Origin: Bryobacteraceae bacterium
Lineage (GTDB): Bacteria; Acidobacteriota; Terriglobia; Bryobacterales; Bryobacteraceae
Length of the DNA: 64,000 bases
Assembly (NCBI GenBank): GCA_041394945.1
Contig: JAWKHH010000003.1
Location: 1,488,001-1,552,000 of the forward strand
Direction of reading: 5' to 3'
Positions 43,664 to 53,412 of the stretch are shown in pieces (position 1 is the stretch's first letter; each line of letters opens with the position of its first letter). Below the pieces are notes generated by a model, which had not been told where the DNA came from, searched no databases, and saw only the letters and a list, made by a program, of their open reading frames with translations. The translations under genes and the position numbers were made by a program.

Positions 43664-46600
43664 ATGGAACAGACCGCATCATCCACGCCGCAACCGCGCA
43701 TCATCCGCTATTGTGGCGACCAGTTGGTCCTGATCGAAAAAGACCCGCACGGGCTCGGTCCCGACTCCGCTGTTTGCTTTGATTTCGATCGCGACGGCCA
43801 CTTCGAGCACGAGATCCACACGGATTCCGAAGGCCGCTACTGCTTCGCCTTCGCCGCGCACAATCTGAATCACGATGGCGTATTCTCCATGGTCACGCGC
43901 GGAGCCCATGGCGGGAAGAGCGAAGTCGTCACCGTTCACGCCATAAAGGAAAAGCCTTTCAACCCCGCCTGCGAAGTTCCCGTGAACCGCGTGCCCATCG
44001 AACCCCCTCCGGGCGAGGACAAGCCGCCCGAAGCGGGCATATGCACCTCCGCCTGCACCGCGTGCGAACTCGACGAAACCCTGCCGGGCGCGTCGTTGGA
44101 TGCTTACACGAACAGCGCCACGCCGATGGTGCGGGGAGTCGAGTTGGCCACGGGCAAGCTGCGCCAATCCTGGTCCATCACGTCCTTCGCCACGCGTCAG
44201 CTTGACTTCGACTTTACGCTCCACCACAGCTCTCTGGTCGACTACAACGGTCCCTGGGGCCTCGGCGTTTCCCACAGCTTCAATATGATGATCGTGCAGG
44301 ACGGGCCACTGTCCGGGCAGGTCGTCACCAGCGACCTCCGGTGCTACCCCATCTACTCCGACGACGGCCACGAATGGCGATTGCCGCGGAACTTCTTCTC
44401 CAGACTGCGGCTCGACAAGGCCCGCTGCCGTTGGACCATGACGCATTTCTCCGGGCTTGAAACCGAATTCTTCCAGGGGCCGCCGGGCAAGCCCGGCTAT
44501 CCACTCTCGATTTGCGATCCCAACCGCAACCGGGCTTACCTCGAATACGATAGCTCCGGGCTGCTGCAATGCATCGTCACGGACCTCGAGCAGGAACTGC
44601 ACTTCGCCTACGACGAAACCGCGCGGCTTCGCGCATTCACGGATCATCTCGGGCGCGCCTGGCGCTTTGGTTACGACGAGCGCCATCGCCTCACCCGCAT
44701 GCTCACGCCGGTTACCGAGTTCGCCGATATCGCAGCCTGCCAGGAGATCACGGAGCACGACCTGCCGGGCGTGCTCGCCAAACAGCCGCGCACCACGCTG
44801 CTGGGCTATTCAGACGAGCGATTCCCCAGCCACATTACTTCCATCGCCGATCAGCGCGGCGCCACACCGGAATCGCGTGTGTACGATTCGCTCGGACGTG
44901 TGCGAACCACCTTCGTCAACGGCATGCCGATCCACTACGACTACCAGGTGGAGTTCGCGCTCGACAAACTTGAAGCCGGTAATCTCGTTACCCGCGTCAC
45001 CGATCGCGAAGGCAACGTCAACGACTATGAGATTCACGGAACCGCCGGCGGCGCTCTCAACGGCCGGGGGCGGTTCGGGTTGCGCCGTCAGATCACCTGG
45101 ACCGAGCGCGGCAAAGGCAACCCGCCGCTGCGCATGGACGAGCCTGCCTATTGGGAGCAGCGTTGGCTGCACGACTGCAACTGCCTTGCGCCCATCGTGG
45201 CGACGCAGCCGTTCAGCAGCGACGACGCCAAGGCGCTCAACTTCGACGATGCCGGTATCCCCACCGACTGGCCGCGCACCGTCTATGCGTACAACGACGT
45301 ACGCCAGGTTCTCGTCGATCTCTACACCGATGGCGCCGAGTCGATTCGCACCGAGTCCGCCTACCAGGAGCAGGCGTTCGGCGATGAACGGCAGTACTCC
45401 CGGAAGATCCGCTGGACGGAGCCTCGCGGTTTCGACGACAACCCCATCTACGCCGGGTTGGGTTTCACCCACAGCTACCGGTACGATGCCCGCGGGAACC
45501 GAACCCGTCATGACGCGCCCACCGTCACCCGCGGCGTCGATGCGCCACAGATCATCGCGGAGACCTGGAGCTACAACGAATTCGGCCAGGTGCTCCAGCA
45601 CACCGGCCCCAATGGAAACATCACGGCGAATGCCTACTACGACGGACCCAGCACCGGCGGCGATATCAACGCGAAGGGCCCATTCGGTGGCTACTTGCGG
45701 TCCGTCACGCGAGGCGCCGGCGGATCCAAGGACGCCGCAACAAATCTGACCACAACTTATCTCGTCAATCCGCTGGGAATGACAACGCGGGAGATCGATC
45801 CGAAAGGGTTCATCCACGACACGGAGTACAACAATCTGCAGGAGCGGGTGCGCTGGATCGAGCCACGCGTGACCCTGCGCCAGGGCGCGCAGGTTCGTTA
45901 TGAAACCCGCTGGGTCTACGATGGCGCGGGCAACGAAGTCCTGGAGCGCCGTAGCAATATCGATCTCGACGGCGCAGTACCGGCCAATCGCTGGATCGAC
46001 CGGTCAATGAGCTACGACAACGTAAGGAACCTGCTTTCCGATCGCGCCGAGGTCGATGCCGACGGCGCTAGGGACCTTACGACACGCCACGCCTACGACC
46101 GCAACGACGACCGGGTGGTGACGCAACGGCCAGAGGGCAATCGAGAGTTCCGAATCTACGACGAGCGGCGGCTGTTGCTCGCCACGTTCTACGGAGTAGC
46201 GCCCGGTGGACGCATCGACGACGGATACCCGAGCGACAAACGCGCCCACGATCTCGGCTCCACCGCCTTCGTGGGAGCGACGCTCGACACCTATGATGCG
46301 CGTCTCAACCTCGTTCGGCATCGCGACGGGCGGGGCAATCTCACCGGTCGTTTCTTCGACTTCTACAACCGGCAGATCGCCGAGTCCGATCCGAATGGCA
46401 ACGGCTGGGTGCGAACCTACGATGACGATTCGAACGTGCTCACGACCGCGCGTGGCGCCGTGTCCAGGGAACGGGGCGAGATCACCGAACTCCTCGAACA
46501 GACCTTTGAGCGATACGACGAAGCGGGCCGAGGCTACCAGCGTGTGCTCGACATCGATCTCGGCGGCAACGAACAAACGGCTGTCGACCCGGACGACGGA

Positions 46601-49558
46601 AAGAATTCCAGCTATCGGATCCGCTTCGATCCGGGTGCGCGAACGGTCCTCGGCATGGACGCCAACGGCAATACCACCGCCTACGGCTACGACGCCGCCG
46701 ATCGTATACTGACGGTTACCGACGCGCTCGGCAACGTGCGGGCTCACGCCTATGACGGCAACTCCAATATCGTCCGGATAACCGAAACGGAAGTGCCCGG
46801 TCCCGGCGCGGCCGGAGATCCGGAGACCTGGGTCATCACGTTCGCCTTCGACGAAGTCAATCGACAGACCGAACGGCGCATACTCGGCCTCAACGGCAAT
46901 AGCATCGACCATGCATGGTTCTTCGCCTACGATTCGCGCGGCAACGAACGGTTGATGCGGGACGCCGAAAACAACGTCACGCGAAGCACGTTCGACTACG
47001 CCGACCGTTTGATCCTGCGGCAGCGCTTCGACGGAGATCCGCTCACCGGCGATCCGCTCGAGTTGCTGCGCTACGAGTGGGTCTACGACCGCAATGACCG
47101 TGCGGTCGAAGAGCGCGCTCTCTCCGATGTGACGGACCCGGCGAGCGTACAGATCACGCGCCACGCCTACGACGACCTCGACCGCCAGGTTCGGACCGTG
47201 TTCCCGGATTCCGACGATCCCATCGACGGCGCCGGCAGTGTCGGCGATGGTTTGTTCGACCGGGTGGAACTCGGCTACGACGCCAACTCGAACCTCATTC
47301 GCATCACCGATCAACGGGAGGTCGTCTTCACCACCGCCTTCGATCCCGGAAACCGGCCTGTTTCGCAGTCCATCGTGAAGCCGGCAAGTGTACCCGGCGT
47401 GACGCGGCAAGCCTACGCCTACGATGTGATCAATCGTGTGATTACCGCCGACAACGACTATGCCCGTGTCGCGAACAGCTATGATCCCCTCTCACGGCTG
47501 ACGTCTGAAGCGCAATCGATCCGGCTCGATGGCTCCGGCTTCGCGAACGGATGGGAGAACCCGATTCGCGTGTCGCACGCCTACGATAGACAGTCGAACG
47601 CAACGAGGCGCCGGGTGCTCGACGGCGCTCGGACAGACTTGGCTGTTTCCACCACGTTCGATGCGCTCAACCGCGAGGTCCGCCGCAGGGCGCGGTACTT
47701 CGACACCTCGATGCACGACATCGCGACCTATGCCTATTTGGGTCCATCGCGTGTGCAGACGAAGACGCTCGGCAACGGCGCGGTGCTGACGCGCCGGTAC
47801 GACTCCAAACGGCGCACGCAGTCGCACTCCTGGACCGGGTCCAATCGACTGCTCGTTGGCTTCGAATACGGCTACGATCGAATGGACAATGCGCTCTATG
47901 AGCGCTTCACCCATGACAGCGGCCTGTACGATCACTTCCAATACAACGATCGCTACGAGGTGGTCGCCGTCGACTACCGCGCGCCGGGCGCCACGCCGCC
48001 CGTCAATCCGCGCACCCGCTTCTTCTACGATGACGTCTTCAACCGGACGCAGGCCACGTTCGGCGATCCGTTCGGAGCCGCGCCCGATACCGTCGACAGC
48101 TACGCCGCAAACAGAGCCAATGAGTACACACGGATCAAGCGCAACGGCAAGGCCGTAGGTCAGACTCACGATCGCGCCGGCAACCTGACGCAACTTCTGG
48201 CGCGGCCGGCCGTGAATCGGCGGCAACGGGCGGATGTGTTCGCTACTGCGCGCTGGGATGCCCACAACCTCCTGTTCAGCATCGATACCGGCGTCACTCC
48301 GGCGCAGGATTACCGCTACGACGCATTTCGACGCCGGATCGCCACCTTGGAGCTCGATGGGGACGCGATTCGTTCCGGCGCGCGGCGCTACATCTATGAC
48401 CGTTGGGAAGTAGTGGAAGAGCGGTTGATCGACGACGGCGCGAAACTCCCCGCGGCGCCCTCAACGCTCGAGCGCGTCTACGTCACCGGCAGGGAGATCG
48501 ATGAGCCGTTGTTGACTGCGATTGACAGCACCGGCGATCGCCGGCTCGGAGGCGGAGCTCCAAAGAACCGGCCCGGCCCGGGCGCCGACAAGGAATACTA
48601 TTTCTTGAACAACCGTCTCGGCAGCGTCATGGCGCTGCTCGACGCCGATCGGGCGGATGGCGTGTTGGAACGTTACCGCTACACCGTGTACGGCGAGGTC
48701 CAGATACTGCCATCGCCTGACGACAGCGGCGACGATCCGGAGGGCGCCCCGGGAGTATTCGGCAACTCTTATCGATTCACCGCGCGCCGCCATGATGAAA
48801 AGGCCGGTCTCTACTACTGCCGCAATCGCTTCTACGAGCCGGCTAGCGGTAGATTCATCAGTCGGGATCCGCTCTTGTACGTCGACGGTCCAGGCGTGTA
48901 CGCCTATACGAACAACAACCCGACCGGCTATAAAGATTGGTCGGGAACCGAGCTGACACCGGTCCCTGAGAACGATGGCTGCGACGGCTATGTTCATTTC
49001 TACTCGACGCAAGAGCACAAAACCCGAGTGACGGCCGAGGCGCGTGCGCGCGCCGAGATCGAGTCCCCCGCGGCGCGCGCACTTGCGGACCTGCAGTGTC
49101 AGGCGGTTGCAACCCGAATCAACAAGGCCTGCATATTGCGCAAAGGACCGATCATCACCCGCGAGAGCGCCAATCAGACGGGCGGTGAAAGCGCCAGGGC
49201 GAGAAGGGATCGCAAGAGAGGGCGCGAGGAGGCGGTGAAGAAAGGCGCCTACAGAAAGTCCTGCGGTCAGAACTGGGTGGCCAGGGCGAACGCCCGTTGG
49301 CGTTGCCGGAGCGTCAGAACCTTGAGGGACGAACTGGCCCGGGAGCGCAGATACATCGAACAGGATCTGGATGCCATCGAGTATGAAAAGAACAAGCGCA
49401 AATGGGTAAGGCACGTCGGAATCGCGATTCTGGGCGCTGCTTCGGTATACGGCCTGGCCAGGCTGGCGTTTGGCGGTGGCGCTGCTGCCGGTCTCGCCGG
49501 TCTGGGGGCAAGACTCCGGGTTGCGGTGGAAGCCCGCCGGTTCGCTGGGGCGCCTTAG
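43664..49558 (+). CDS. Rhs/YD-repeat protein
   Basis: 1964 residues from the ATG at 43664, with GGAGAAG 6 bases upstream; no signal peptide. Residues 1-130 are a Cys-rich, beta-type N-terminus (CFDFDRDGHFEHEIHTDSEG). A DUF6531-like region follows (GVELATGKLRQSWSITSF), then many YD repeats, for example YDERHRLTRMLTP, YDRNDDRVVTQRP and YGYDAADRILTVTD. The conserved core end lies near 1700-1750 (YRFTARRHDEKAGLYYCRNRF, FISRDPL). The last 210 residues are variable, Arg/Lys-rich, with one possible membrane helix near 1915-1942. Rhs proteins form shells that enclose a C-terminal toxin; that this tail is toxic is inferred. No VgrG, Hcp or obvious immunity gene is nearby. Confidence 0.9.
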   Translation: MEQTASSTPQPRIIRYCGDQLVLIEKDPHGLGPDSAVCFDFDRDGHFEHEIHTDSEGRYCFAFAAHNLNHDGVFSMVTRGAHGGKSEVVTVHAIKEKPFNPACEVPVNRVPIEPPPGEDKPPEAGICTSACTACELDETLPGASLDAYTNSATPMVRGVELATGKLRQSWSITSFATRQLDFDFTLHHSSLVDYNGPWGLGVSHSFNMMIVQDGPLSGQVVTSDLRCYPIYSDDGHEWRLPRNFFSRLRLDKARCRWTMTHFSGLETEFFQGPPGKPGYPLSICDPNRNRAYLEYDSSGLLQCIVTDLEQELHFAYDETARLRAFTDHLGRAWRFGYDERHRLTRMLTPVTEFADIAACQEITEHDLPGVLAKQPRTTLLGYSDERFPSHITSIADQRGATPESRVYDSLGRVRTTFVNGMPIHYDYQVEFALDKLEAGNLVTRVTDREGNVNDYEIHGTAGGALNGRGRFGLRRQITWTERGKGNPPLRMDEPAYWEQRWLHDCNCLAPIVATQPFSSDDAKALNFDDAGIPTDWPRTVYAYNDVRQVLVDLYTDGAESIRTESAYQEQAFGDERQYSRKIRWTEPRGFDDNPIYAGLGFTHSYRYDARGNRTRHDAPTVTRGVDAPQIIAETWSYNEFGQVLQHTGPNGNITANAYYDGPSTGGDINAKGPFGGYLRSVTRGAGGSKDAATNLTTTYLVNPLGMTTREIDPKGFIHDTEYNNLQERVRWIEPRVTLRQGAQVRYETRWVYDGAGNEVLERRSNIDLDGAVPANRWIDRSMSYDNVRNLLSDRAEVDADGARDLTTRHAYDRNDDRVVTQRPEGNREFRIYDERRLLLATFYGVAPGGRIDDGYPSDKRAHDLGSTAFVGATLDTYDARLNLVRHRDGRGNLTGRFFDFYNRQIAESDPNGNGWVRTYDDDSNVLTTARGAVSRERGEITELLEQTFERYDEAGRGYQRVLDIDLGGNEQTAVDPDDGKNSSYRIRFDPGARTVLGMDANGNTTAYGYDAADRILTVTDALGNVRAHAYDGNSNIVRITETEVPGPGAAGDPETWVITFAFDEVNRQTERRILGLNGNSIDHAWFFAYDSRGNERLMRDAENNVTRSTFDYADRLILRQRFDGDPLTGDPLELLRYEWVYDRNDRAVEERALSDVTDPASVQITRHAYDDLDRQVRTVFPDSDDPIDGAGSVGDGLFDRVELGYDANSNLIRITDQREVVFTTAFDPGNRPVSQSIVKPASVPGVTRQAYAYDVINRVITADNDYARVANSYDPLSRLTSEAQSIRLDGSGFANGWENPIRVSHAYDRQSNATRRRVLDGARTDLAVSTTFDALNREVRRRARYFDTSMHDIATYAYLGPSRVQTKTLGNGAVLTRRYDSKRRTQSHSWTGSNRLLVGFEYGYDRMDNALYERFTHDSGLYDHFQYNDRYEVVAVDYRAPGATPPVNPRTRFFYDDVFNRTQATFGDPFGAAPDTVDSYAANRANEYTRIKRNGKAVGQTHDRAGNLTQLLARPAVNRRQRADVFATARWDAHNLLFSIDTGVTPAQDYRYDAFRRRIATLELDGDAIRSGARRYIYDRWEVVEERLIDDGAKLPAAPSTLERVYVTGREIDEPLLTAIDSTGDRRLGGGAPKNRPGPGADKEYYFLNNRLGSVMALLDADRADGVLERYRYTVYGEVQILPSPDDSGDDPEGAPGVFGNSYRFTARRHDEKAGLYYCRNRFYEPASGRFISRDPLLYVDGPGVYAYTNNNPTGYKDWSGTELTPVPENDGCDGYVHFYSTQEHKTRVTAEARARAEIESPAARALADLQCQAVATRINKACILRKGPIITRESANQTGGESARARRDRKRGREEAVKKGAYRKSCGQNWVARANARWRCRSVRTLRDELARERRYIEQDLDAIEYEKNKRKWVRHVGIAILGAASVYGLARLAFGGGAAAGLAGLGARLRVAVEARRFAGAP

Positions 49559-49592
49559 AGATGGCTCGGGCGAAGAATCGCGAGGAACGGTG

Positions 49593-50447
49593 ATGACACG
49601 AGCGTCTTTCCAACCAGCAGACCCAGTGCGGGCGGCGGCGCCGCTTACGCCGTCGGGATTCGGGAATGTCTACCGGTTCACCGGGCGGCGCTTCGACGAT
49701 GCGACCGGGCTCTACTACTATCGAAATCGCTACTACGAGCCGGCGAGTGGACGGTTCATCAACCGCGACCCGCTTGGGTATCCCGACAGCATGAATGCTT
49801 GCGCCTATGTGCGGAACAACCCCGTCAATCGATTCGACCCGCTCGGACTGAGGGAGCCGCCTCCGATTCTGAGGCGGTTTCTCACCTATGTCGACGAGGT
49901 CGAGGACGCCCTGGGACGGACCGAAGTCTACTACCGCGTTTCCGTCGTTTGTGAATGCCGGAACGGCAAGTGGAAGATGCACGCCGGCTATAGTCTCTAT
50001 TACCGCATCCTGATCGAGAAGCGATTCAGAAAGGAAATCGAAGAGCAAGCTGAAGGGAAGCCGACTTCCAAAGGCGTCGGCATCTACGGGCACGAGTTGA
50101 AGCATGTCGCGGCGGTGGAGCGGGCGGTGGTGACGGACAGGGCGCTCCACGATGCGATCGCCAGGGCGCGGACTCGCGACTATGGAAACAAGGAAAAGGA
50201 CTGCACCGATGCCGTGGCTCGGGAAAAGGCGCGGATCGAAGGAAAGCTGAAGGAGGCGATTACCAAGGGAGTGGGCCATGCCGCGCGCCCCGGGATGTTG
50301 CGGCCTCAGGACAAGACGCTGTACCAGCCGCCCGGTGGATGGGTGGAGCCACCCACCAGCGAAGCGGATTTCGAACGGGAGCGACGCAGCCGGGAACGCC
50401 GGGGCTACAAGCAGTACATCCCCGGTGCAGACACGTCCGAACGATAG
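49593..50447 (+). CDS. Short Rhs core end with a different C-terminus (possible displaced toxin module)
   Basis: 284 residues from the ATG at 49593, with CGAGGA 7 bases upstream; the frame is open earlier inside the Rhs gene. Residues 25-85 repeat the Rhs core end (YRFTGRRFDDATGLYYYRNRY, FINRDPLGYPDS, NNPVNRFDPLGL). The rest differs entirely from the tail of the large Rhs protein: VSVVCECRNGKWKMHAGYSLYY, then YGHELKHVAAVERAV, where HELKH fits a zinc-peptidase HExxH motif, and a basic, helical end. It lies 34 bases after the Rhs stop. This is the arrangement of an orphan rhs-CT module that can recombine into the main gene. Toxicity and the enzyme type are inferred. Confidence 0.75.
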   Translation: MTRASFQPADPVRAAAPLTPSGFGNVYRFTGRRFDDATGLYYYRNRYYEPASGRFINRDPLGYPDSMNACAYVRNNPVNRFDPLGLREPPPILRRFLTYVDEVEDALGRTEVYYRVSVVCECRNGKWKMHAGYSLYYRILIEKRFRKEIEEQAEGKPTSKGVGIYGHELKHVAAVERAVVTDRALHDAIARARTRDYGNKEKDCTDAVAREKARIEGKLKEAITKGVGHAARPGMLRPQDKTLYQPPGGWVEPPTSEADFERERRSRERRGYKQYIPGADTSER

Positions 50448-50537
50448 AGCGAGGGCCCAGCCGGACGCGATGCGGCGCGCCGCCGGCGAACTGGCGCCGA
50501 ACTGGCGGTCCACTACCGCGTCGGGCAAACTGGAGCA

Positions 50538-51752
50538 ATGCGAGTACTCGCCGTTTTGCTGCTGGCCGCCACGCCGCCCATCACTGCCGCGATCTCGGAC
50601 GCGACGTTCCGCCATCGCTTCATCGCCCGCGAAATGCCCGGCCGCAACATGGGCTTCGGCACACCCGCCCTAGCCGATTTCGACAAAGACGGCGACCTCG
50701 ATTTCGCTGTCTCCAATCGGGGCGACGGGAAGCTCTATTGGTTCGAGCAGCGTTCCGCCGATAATTGGGTCCGCCATGAAGCCGGCGAGCTCGCGCTCGG
50801 GCAATTGGGCTGTGTCACCATCGATGCCGACGGCGACGGCTGGATCGACATCGTCATCGGCGGCTACTGGTTCCGCAATCCCGGCGATCCGCGAACAAGG
50901 CCGTTCGTCCGCCACGAATATGATCCGGCCATCATGCGCGAGATCCACGACATGGTCGTCGCCGACATCGACGGTGACGGCCGCGAAGACATCGTCGCCA
51001 TGGGCGACGCCGACGGCTGTTTCTGGTATTCGATCCCGCCCGGCTCCGCAACCGGCGAATGGCCTCGCACGCTGATCACCTTCGCCGTCCGCAACGACCT
51101 CGCCGACATTCACTCCGGGCTGAACCCGAACGGCGTGGCGGACCTCGACGGCGACGGCGACCGCGACGTCCTCCTCACGGACCGCTGGTACGAGAACACC
51201 CAACGCGGAACGCGCTGGATCGAGCACAAGCTGCTGTTCGGAAAGATCGGCCCATGGGGATTCTCCTCGCGAAGCTGGATCAAGGATCTCGATGGCGATG
51301 GCGACGCCGACATCGTCGTCGCCGATTCCGACGGGCAGAATTCCGGCCTCGCGTGGATCGAGAATCGCGACGGAAAGATGCGGAATCATCGCGTCCATTG
51401 GCTCGCCAACGCCGCTCCGGGAACGCGCGGATCCTTCCACTCGCTGCGCCTGGCCGACTTCGATCTCGATGGCGATGACGACATCGTTGTCGTCGAGCAG
51501 GAGGACCCGAGCATTCTCCCGCAAGGGGCCACGCCGCGCTGGTTCGTCTGGGAGAACACGTCCGTCGGGCAGGACGTCCGCTTCACCGAGCGCGTGATCT
51601 TCGACGGCCGCCTCGGCGGCCACGACGTAATCATCGGCGACATCGACGGAGACGGCGACACCGACATCGCGTCGAAGATATGGAGCGTGTGGAGCGGCAA
51701 CGCCAACGGCGGCAAGGTCCACATTGATTGGTTCGAGAACCGCACCCGCTAG
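50538..51752 (+). CDS. Secreted FG-GAP/VCBS repeat protein
   Basis: 404 residues. Signal peptide 1-18 (RVLAVLLLAATPPITA). The rest is a run of FG-GAP/VCBS repeats with calcium-loop-like DxDxDGxxD elements: LADFDKDGDLDFAVSN, IDADGDGWIDIVIGGYW, VADIDGDGREDIVAMGD, VADLDGDGDRDVLLTD, IKDLDGDGDADIVVADSD and IGDIDGDGDTDIASK. The pattern predicts a seven-bladed beta-propeller outside the cell. Many such proteins occur in Planctomycetes and Acidobacteriota, without known function. It follows the Rhs module by 90 bases. Confidence 0.9.
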   Translation: MRVLAVLLLAATPPITAAISDATFRHRFIAREMPGRNMGFGTPALADFDKDGDLDFAVSNRGDGKLYWFEQRSADNWVRHEAGELALGQLGCVTIDADGDGWIDIVIGGYWFRNPGDPRTRPFVRHEYDPAIMREIHDMVVADIDGDGREDIVAMGDADGCFWYSIPPGSATGEWPRTLITFAVRNDLADIHSGLNPNGVADLDGDGDRDVLLTDRWYENTQRGTRWIEHKLLFGKIGPWGFSSRSWIKDLDGDGDADIVVADSDGQNSGLAWIENRDGKMRNHRVHWLANAAPGTRGSFHSLRLADFDLDGDDDIVVVEQEDPSILPQGATPRWFVWENTSVGQDVRFTERVIFDGRLGGHDVIIGDIDGDGDTDIASKIWSVWSGNANGGKVHIDWFENRTR

Positions 51753-51777
51753 CTGAATTACAATCACTTTCGGAAGG

Positions 51778-53409
51778 ATGCACCGATTGACCACCTTGAC
51801 GAACTCGAAACTGCGCGCCGCCATCGCGCTCCTGACGGCGGCCGGAGCGTTCGCCGCAACGCCGGGCGAGCGGGAGTTGAAAGACGACGCCGGCAACACG
51901 ATTCTGAAGTACGTGGTGGAGGCGCCGCCGGGCCTCGCTGCGGCGGGCACGAGCGACCCGGCCCGGCAGGTGGGCCTGGTGATCTGCTCGCAGGAGCACG
52001 ACACGCCCACGGGAAACGATATCTTCCCGGTTCGCCAGTCTCTGCTGCGGCAGGGCAGGCTCGACCAGTACGTGCTGCTTGCTCCAGCGCCGCAGAGCCG
52101 CAAGTTCGGCCTGGCCGATCACCGACCGATCGAGGAGTTGATCGCGTGGGCGCTCAAGACCTATCCGATCAACCCGCGCCGCGTGTACATGTACGGCAAG
52201 GGCGAAGGCTCCAAGATCTCGATGGAGTTCGCGATGATGCACCCGAAGCTGGTGACGGCGGCGATCGGCTATAGCTGGGGCGCGTGGGTGATGCCGTCCG
52301 AAGTGAGCGAGCCGATCGATTTCGCCGGCTCCGCGCCGGAGATCTATCTCACGCTCGGCCGGCGCGATCTTTCCTACCACCTCACCTGCGTCCGCGATGC
52401 CCACTTCCGGCTGGCCTCGAAGGGCTACCGCATGATCTATCGCGAGTTCGACGATCTCGGCGACCGTACCTATCACCCGCCGTCGAACGACGACGCGCTC
52501 GAATGGGCGACGCGGCTTCGCAACAAGAACATCGCCCCATCGCGCGAAGAGGCCAAGCTGCTCGAATCGCCGAAGATCGCCGGCGGCTATTATCCGGCCA
52601 TCGCGCTGGTGGGCGGCGCTCCGGCCGGGGCTGTGCTCCGGAAGCTGTTCGCCTCCGCGGATGAGAAGGTGCGCGCGGCGGCGGTGGAGACTTGCGCGCA
52701 CGGCATATACGATGAAGACGCCACGGAGGCGCTGGCGAAGCTCCTCGCGGACCCGAGTGTCACCGTCCGGCGCGCCGCCTCGCGGGCGATGGCCATGTAC
52801 GCCAACTGGCGATCGAAGGCAGCGCAACAGGCGCTGATCGGCATGGCGACCAATGTCGCTGCGGACCCCTTGGACCGGCTGTCCGCGGCCGATGGCATCG
52901 CCTACGCGCTGCGGTACCAAGTAAAGGGCGCGCGCCTCGATCCGGCCTTGTTCGCCACGATGGTGGCGCTGCTGAAGGACGAATATGAACCCGTCCGCGC
53001 GACGGCGATCGGAGCCCTGATGCCGGCCTACGAGCATACCGGCGACGGGCCCAAGCGGCGGCGCGAACCCGAGGGCGGATGGCAGGCGTGGCTCGATTCG
53101 ATCCAGGCGGCGGAGATCGTTCCGCAAACGGGCCTGCATTTCGCAAAGACGCTCCGTGCGGCCGAGGGTGGCGACCCGGTAGCGCAGAAGGCAGTGGCGC
53201 TGATGTACTCGAACGGCAAGGGCGTTGAGCAGAACTACCCGGAGGCGGTGAAGTGGTGGACCAAGGTGGCGCTCACCGGCGACGCGGCGGCGGCGCGGCA
53301 TGCCTGGGATCTCTACCGCACCGGTCCGGGCGGGCTCGCGCGCGATCCGGAAGTGCTGGCGAAGCTGGCCGGGATGGTGGGCGAAACGGTTCCAGCGCCG
53401 CGCCGGTAG
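51778..53409 (+). CDS. Secreted alpha/beta hydrolase-like protein with HEAT and Sel1-like repeats, nucleophile missing
   Basis: 543 residues. Export signal 1-27 (SKLRAAIALLTAAGAFA). Residues 30-260 resemble an LpqC/esterase-like alpha/beta hydrolase, with INPRRVYMYGKGEGSKISMEFAMMHP at the nucleophile elbow. The usual GxSxG reads GKGEG, so the Ser nucleophile is replaced by Gly. Residues 270-420 carry HEAT-like repeats (KVRAAAVETCAHGIYDEDATEALAKLLAD, VTVRRAASRAMAMY). Near 460-500 a Sel1-like repeat is seen (GDPVAQKAVALMYSNGKGVEQNYPEAVKWW). A catalytic role is unlikely and a binding role is inferred. It lies 25 bases after the FG-GAP gene. Confidence 0.8.
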   Translation: MHRLTTLTNSKLRAAIALLTAAGAFAATPGERELKDDAGNTILKYVVEAPPGLAAAGTSDPARQVGLVICSQEHDTPTGNDIFPVRQSLLRQGRLDQYVLLAPAPQSRKFGLADHRPIEELIAWALKTYPINPRRVYMYGKGEGSKISMEFAMMHPKLVTAAIGYSWGAWVMPSEVSEPIDFAGSAPEIYLTLGRRDLSYHLTCVRDAHFRLASKGYRMIYREFDDLGDRTYHPPSNDDALEWATRLRNKNIAPSREEAKLLESPKIAGGYYPAIALVGGAPAGAVLRKLFASADEKVRAAAVETCAHGIYDEDATEALAKLLADPSVTVRRAASRAMAMYANWRSKAAQQALIGMATNVAADPLDRLSAADGIAYALRYQVKGARLDPALFATMVALLKDEYEPVRATAIGALMPAYEHTGDGPKRRREPEGGWQAWLDSIQAAEIVPQTGLHFAKTLRAAEGGDPVAQKAVALMYSNGKGVEQNYPEAVKWWTKVALTGDAAAARHAWDLYRTGPGGLARDPEVLAKLAGMVGETVPAPRR

Positions 53410-53412
53410 CCG

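Noticed and set aside
46004..47410. Minus-strand open frame of 468 codons in the Rhs gene
   Set aside because: Antisense shadow of YD repeats; repetitive valine/isoleucine-rich text with no domain.
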